Shown piece after piece: positions 6,977 through 9,400 of a stretch of 9,400 nt of DNA. Under the pieces are notes generated by a model. The model saw nothing but the letters and a program-made list of their open reading frames with translations, did not search any database and was not told the DNA's origin. Source of the DNA: Dehalococcoidia bacterium. Its GTDB lineage: Bacteria > Chloroflexota > Dehalococcoidia > UBA2979. The first letter of the stretch is position 1, and each line of letters opens with the position of its first letter. A program made the position numbers and the translations under genes. Where the stretch lies: positions 1 through 9,400 of the forward strand of contig JASLOV010000010.1 in the NCBI GenBank assembly GCA_030745285.1. The letters are read 5' to 3'.

Positions 6977-7591
6977 CTACCAGCGGTCCCAGCGCACGAT
7001 CTCGTCGATCGGGCGGCGGGTGACGGGGCCGAAGTTGCCCATCGGGTACCCCACCGGGATCAGGCAGTACGGCTCGACGTTCTCCGGCAGGCCGAGCACC
7101 TCCTTCGCCGTCGGACGGTCGGCCAGCGGCAGCGTCGTCGGGACCGCGCCGAGGCCGAGGGCGCGGGCAGCCAGCAGCAGGTTCTGCACGGCCGGCCAGA
7201 CCGACCCGCCGGTGCCGACACCGCGGGCGAAGGTGTCGAGTGGGGGCGTTTCGAACTCCAGGCAGGCGATGATGTGGACCGGGACCTCCTGGAGATTGTC
7301 GGTGTGCCACTTCGAGGCGGCCTGGCGGCGCGCCATCGCCGGGTCGGTGGCGGGAGCCGGGCTGCCGTAGGCCACGCGCCGCGCCTCGCGGTTGAGGTCG
7401 GCCAGCTTCATCTTCTGCTCCGCGTCGCGCACGATGATCCAGCGCGTGTTCTGGCCGTTGCTGGCGGTCGGCGCTTGGTGAGCGGCTTCGATCAGCCGGC
7501 GCAGCAGGTCCTCGGGGACGGCATCGGGCTTGATTCGCCGCATGGCGCGGCAATTGAACATGACCTCGAATATCCCCAGCTCATCGGCCAT
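6977..7591 (-). CDS. Nitroreductase-family FMN oxidoreductase
   Basis: This 204-residue protein of the nitroreductase/FMN-reductase fold is normally a homodimer that reduces nitro, enone or flavin-like substrates with NAD(P)H. The N-terminal NCRAMRRIKPDAVPEDLL matches the FMN-phosphate Arg cluster (R15-R19), APTASNGQNTRWIIV (40-54) is the second FMN-contact motif, and GGSVWPAVQNLLLAARALGLG (128-148) is the central dimer helix. A C-terminal IPVGYP motif closes the fold. The start at 7591 is chosen because AAAGGA lies 6 bases upstream (complement of 7598-7603) and homology begins at once; the frame is open further upstream, but that part shows no family likeness. It is the first gene of the leftward cluster, transcribed from the divergent region at 7592-7901. 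The substrate is unknown. Confidence 0.88.
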   Translation of the reverse strand: MADELGIFEVMFNCRAMRRIKPDAVPEDLLRRLIEAAHQAPTASNGQNTRWIIVRDAEQKMKLADLNREARRVAYGSPAPATDPAMARRQAASKWHTDNLQEVPVHIIACLEFETPPLDTFARGVGTGGSVWPAVQNLLLAARALGLGAVPTTLPLADRPTAKEVLGLPENVEPYCLIPVGYPMGNFGPVTRRPIDEIVRWDRW

Positions 7592-7653
7592 CGAGCGTCC
7601 TTTCCCTGCGGTAGTCAGGCTGCAAATAGATCGCATCGTGCATCGCTGGCGCC

Positions 7654-7680
7654 GGCCGAGGCGCATCGGCGGCCTCGGTC
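7654..7680. repeat. Inverted repeat in the nitroreductase leader
   Basis: GGCCGAGGC (7654-7662) and GCCTCGGTC (7672-7680) form a 9-bp stem with one G-T pair and a 9-base loop. If transcription starts upstream, it would fold in the 5' leader of the leftward operon, 60-90 bases before the nitroreductase ATG. Its function is unknown. Confidence 0.5.
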
Positions 7681-7688
7681 GAGGGTCG

Positions 7689-7717
7689 GCCCGGGAGTTG
7701 ACCAGCGGTTCCCGGGC
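7689..7717. repeat. Inverted repeat GCCCGGGA / TCCCGGGC
   Basis: Perfect 8-bp arms at 7689-7696 and 7710-7717 are separated by 13 bases. The repeat spans the candidate rightward -35 and its spacer, so it could be a protein-binding site or an RNA hairpin for leftward transcripts. The sequence shows only the symmetry. Confidence 0.5.
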
Positions 7718-7783
7718 GTTGTAGCACTCTGGCATCGGACCGAATCGACGACGACTGGCCCGCAACCTGCACGCCCTCATTGA

Positions 7784-7797
7784 GCGTGATGCGTGAT
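7784..7797 (+). repeat. Tandem heptamer GCGTGAT x2
   Basis: GCGTGAT occurs twice head to tail (7784-7790, 7791-7797), followed by GC. It lies 10 bases before the TGACC/GGTCA dyad. It could be a direct-repeat regulator site or chance. Confidence 0.3.
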
Positions 7798-7806
7798 GCT
7801 CTTCTC

Positions 7807-7824
7807 TGACCCGTCTGTCGGTCA
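7807..7824. promoter_or_regulatory. TetR-operator-like dyad TGACC-N8-GGTCA
   Basis: TGACC (7807-7811) and GGTCA (7820-7824) are perfect 5-bp arms around eight bases. The right half, GTCGGTCA, resembles TetR-family operator halves, while the left half departs at its inner bases. It lies 77 bases before the carboxyltransferase start and overlaps a TTGACC hexamer on the opposite strand. No regulator gene is in the window. Confidence 0.35.
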
Positions 7825-7901
7825 AGCGGAGGATGCTGCACGAGCGTGCGGGCAGGTGCCGCAGGCGCGCAATTCCGACTGAGCAGCGGAGGAGATCGAC
7901 G

Positions 7902-9400
7902 ATGACCTGGATGCCCGAGATGGAGGAGCTGGAGCTCAAGCGCGAGCTTGCCAGGCGCATGGGCGGGTCCGAAGGGATCGAGCGCCAGCACGGGCAGGGC
8001 CGCCTCACCGTGAGGGAGCGCATCGACCGCCTGCTGGACAGCGAGTCCTTCGAGGAGGTCGGCACCCACAACGGGGTAGCAACGTACGACGACGACGACC
8101 GGCTGGTGAGTTACCGTCCCAGTTCGACGCTGCGCGGCTACGGTCGCATCGAGGGCCGCACGGTGATCGTCGAGGGCGGCGACTTCACCATCCGAGGCGG
8201 AGCGTCGGACGGCACCATCGGCGAGGGCGGCCGAGGCCGCGTGCTCAACGCTATGGTGGAGGAGATGGGCGTGCCGCTGGTGCGGCTACTCGACGCGGCG
8301 GGCGGGAGCGTCCGCAACTACGACCCGAAGACGGCGATCGGCAACGCCCCATCGATCGTCCACCACCGACTCGATGACGCGGGTCCGCCGACCGTGGAGC
8401 TCGAGCAGACTGGTGTGCCGGGCAGCTTCGACCTGCCGAAGCACTTCGACCAGTCGAACATCGTGCCCGGATCGCGCAACGACCTGCTCATCGACCTGGC
8501 GAAGGGAAATCTGCTCGCGCAGGCGCCGGTGATCTCGGCCGTGCTTGGCTCGGTCGCCGGCGGCCCGGCGGTGTTCGCGGGTGACTGCCACTTCAGCATC
8601 ATGACGAAGAACAGCGAGACCTTCGTCGGTGGTCCGCCGATGGTTCAGCAGGGCCTCGGCGTGACGATGACGAAGCAGGAGCTGGGCAACTACAAGGTGC
8701 AGGCCGAGACCGCGGGCGTGATCCACAACGTCGCCGAGGACGAACAGGACGCCTTCGAGCAGATCCGCCGCTTCCTCTCCTACCTCCCGCCGAATGTCTG
8801 GCAGTTGCCTCCGCGCATCGAGCCCGAGGACGACCCGAATCGCCGCGACGAAGAGCTGATGTCGTTCATCCCTCGTGACCGCCACCGCGTGTACGACATC
8901 TACAAGCTGATCGAGAAGGTGATGGACAAGGATTCGACCTTCGAGATCTCGCGGCTCTTCGGGCGCTCGATGGTGACGATGCTGGCGCGCATCGACGGCT
9001 TCCCGGTGGCGGTGATCGGGAACGACTGCCGCTACTTCGGTGGCGCGATGACGCCGGACGCCTGCATCAAGTTTGAGCACTTCGTCGACTTCGCCAACAC
9101 CTTCCACCTGCCGATCGTCTACTTCTGCGACGTGCCGGGCTTCATGATCGGGCTGGACTCGGAGAAGCAGGGCATCATCCGCTTCGCGAACCGCGCGATG
9201 TTCGCGGCGCGCGAGGCGACGATCCCGTACATCACGATCGTCGTGCGGCGGCTCTACGGCGTCGCCGGCGGCGCGGCAAAGTCGAACGGCATGGGCATCC
9301 GCTATGCGTGGCCCTCGGGCGAGTCGGGTTCGCTGGTGGCGGAGGGTGGCGTGCAGGCGGCGTTCCGGCGTGAGATCGAGGCTGCGCCCGACCCCGCCGC
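7902..9400 (+). CDS. Acyl-CoA carboxylase carboxyltransferase (PccB/AccD-like) subunit, 3' end outside window
   Basis: An open frame of 499 full codons runs to the window edge without a stop. The product belongs to the crotonase-fold carboxyltransferases that move CO2 from biotin to an acyl-CoA. The N-lobe starts ELARRMGGSEGIERQHGQGR and LTVRERIDRLLD (residues 13-46), followed by FTIRGGASDG and a SAVLGSVAGGPAVFAGDCHF segment. The C-lobe shows FIPRDRHRVYDI, GNDCRYFGGAMTPDACIKF, FCDVPGFMIGLDSEKQGIIR (408-427), and RRLYGVAGGAAKSNGMGIRY with AWPSGESGSL. ATG 7902 has GGAGGA (7888-7893) 8 bases upstream; ATGs at 7911 and 7920 are less likely starts. Usual length is about 510-540 aa, so only a little is missing. 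It departs from classical PccB, lacking GARIQEGV. It carries no biotin or biotin-carboxylase domain, so a partner must lie elsewhere. The substrate is unknown (propionyl-, methylmalonyl- or other acyl-CoA). Confidence 0.88.
   Translation, partial: MTWMPEMEELELKRELARRMGGSEGIERQHGQGRLTVRERIDRLLDSESFEEVGTHNGVATYDDDDRLVSYRPSSTLRGYGRIEGRTVIVEGGDFTIRGGASDGTIGEGGRGRVLNAMVEEMGVPLVRLLDAAGGSVRNYDPKTAIGNAPSIVHHRLDDAGPPTVELEQTGVPGSFDLPKHFDQSNIVPGSRNDLLIDLAKGNLLAQAPVISAVLGSVAGGPAVFAGDCHFSIMTKNSETFVGGPPMVQQGLGVTMTKQELGNYKVQAETAGVIHNVAEDEQDAFEQIRRFLSYLPPNVWQLPPRIEPEDDPNRRDEELMSFIPRDRHRVYDIYKLIEKVMDKDSTFEISRLFGRSMVTMLARIDGFPVAVIGNDCRYFGGAMTPDACIKFEHFVDFANTFHLPIVYFCDVPGFMIGLDSEKQGIIRFANRAMFAAREATIPYITIVVRRLYGVAGGAAKSNGMGIRYAWPSGESGSLVAEGGVQAAFRREIEAAPDPA

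Larger units (their letters stand above)
7592..7901. promoter_or_regulatory. Divergent control region between the nitroreductase and carboxyltransferase genes
   Basis: No gene is supported in these 310 bases. It must carry leaders and probably promoters for both directions. For rightward transcription, TTGACC (7698-7703) and TAGCAC (7722-7727), 18 bases apart, make a weak sigma-70-like pair. For leftward transcription, TACAAC (complement of 7718-7723) is a -10-like box without a good -35. Both are low-confidence. Inverted repeats and a 7-bp tandem repeat are listed separately. Confidence 0.4.

Noticed and set aside
7592..8071. N-terminal extension of the nitroreductase frame, and a rightward frame at 7274-7783
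   Set aside because: Neither shows protein-family likeness. The start at 7591 has a ribosome binding site and matches where nitroreductases begin.
8286..9107. Leftward 273-codon frame at the right edge
   Set aside because: It is antisense to the carboxyltransferase gene, whose frame carries clear family motifs.

Overview
The window is high-GC DNA with tightly packed genes and strong GC preference at third codon positions. The gene content is an F420-type luciferase-like oxidoreductase, a nitroreductase, a metallo-beta-lactamase-fold hydrolase, acyl-CoA carboxylases of the single-chain and stand-alone carboxyltransferase types, and a class III cyclase. This fits a free-living high-GC bacterium, probably Chloroflexota (Thermomicrobia-like) or Actinomycetota. 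That placement is inference; no marker gene is present.

Left edge (1-280): the last 35 codons of an IS3-type transposase and the probable right end of that element (to about 137), then about 140 bp with no recognisable gene. Next, rightward, is a broken signalling gene (281-1485). Its N-terminal part looks like a periplasmic-binding-protein-type ligand domain without a signal peptide, and its C-terminal part is a class III adenylate cyclase domain. The two halves lie in different frames, and one missing A near 738-740 would rejoin them into a 401-residue protein.

Centre (1601-4969, rightward): one very large gene fusing biotin carboxylase, biotin carrier and carboxyltransferase domains (1122 aa), the layout of single-chain acyl-CoA carboxylases (LCC). 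It is followed after 18 bp by a convergent leftward three-gene cluster. In transcription order this is a nitroreductase (7591 to 6977), an MBL-fold hydrolase (6955 to 6065) and a luciferase-like F420/flavin oxidoreductase (5998 to 4988). All three have good ribosome binding sites and the gaps are short (21 and 66 bp), so they are probably one transcription unit for redox and hydrolytic turnover of an unidentified small molecule.

Right (7592-9400): a 310-bp divergent control region with several inverted repeats and a TetR-operator-like dyad. It is followed by a rightward carboxyltransferase gene, open to the window end, of a subfamily that departs from textbook PccB. Two unrelated-looking acyl-CoA carboxyltransferases therefore flank a redox/hydrolase operon, which suggests a locus for acyl-CoA or xenobiotic-like carbon metabolism. 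The substrate cannot be read from sequence. No CRISPR array, tRNA or rRNA was seen, and no clearly new multi-gene system; the most unusual item is the binding-domain-cyclase fusion and its frameshift.
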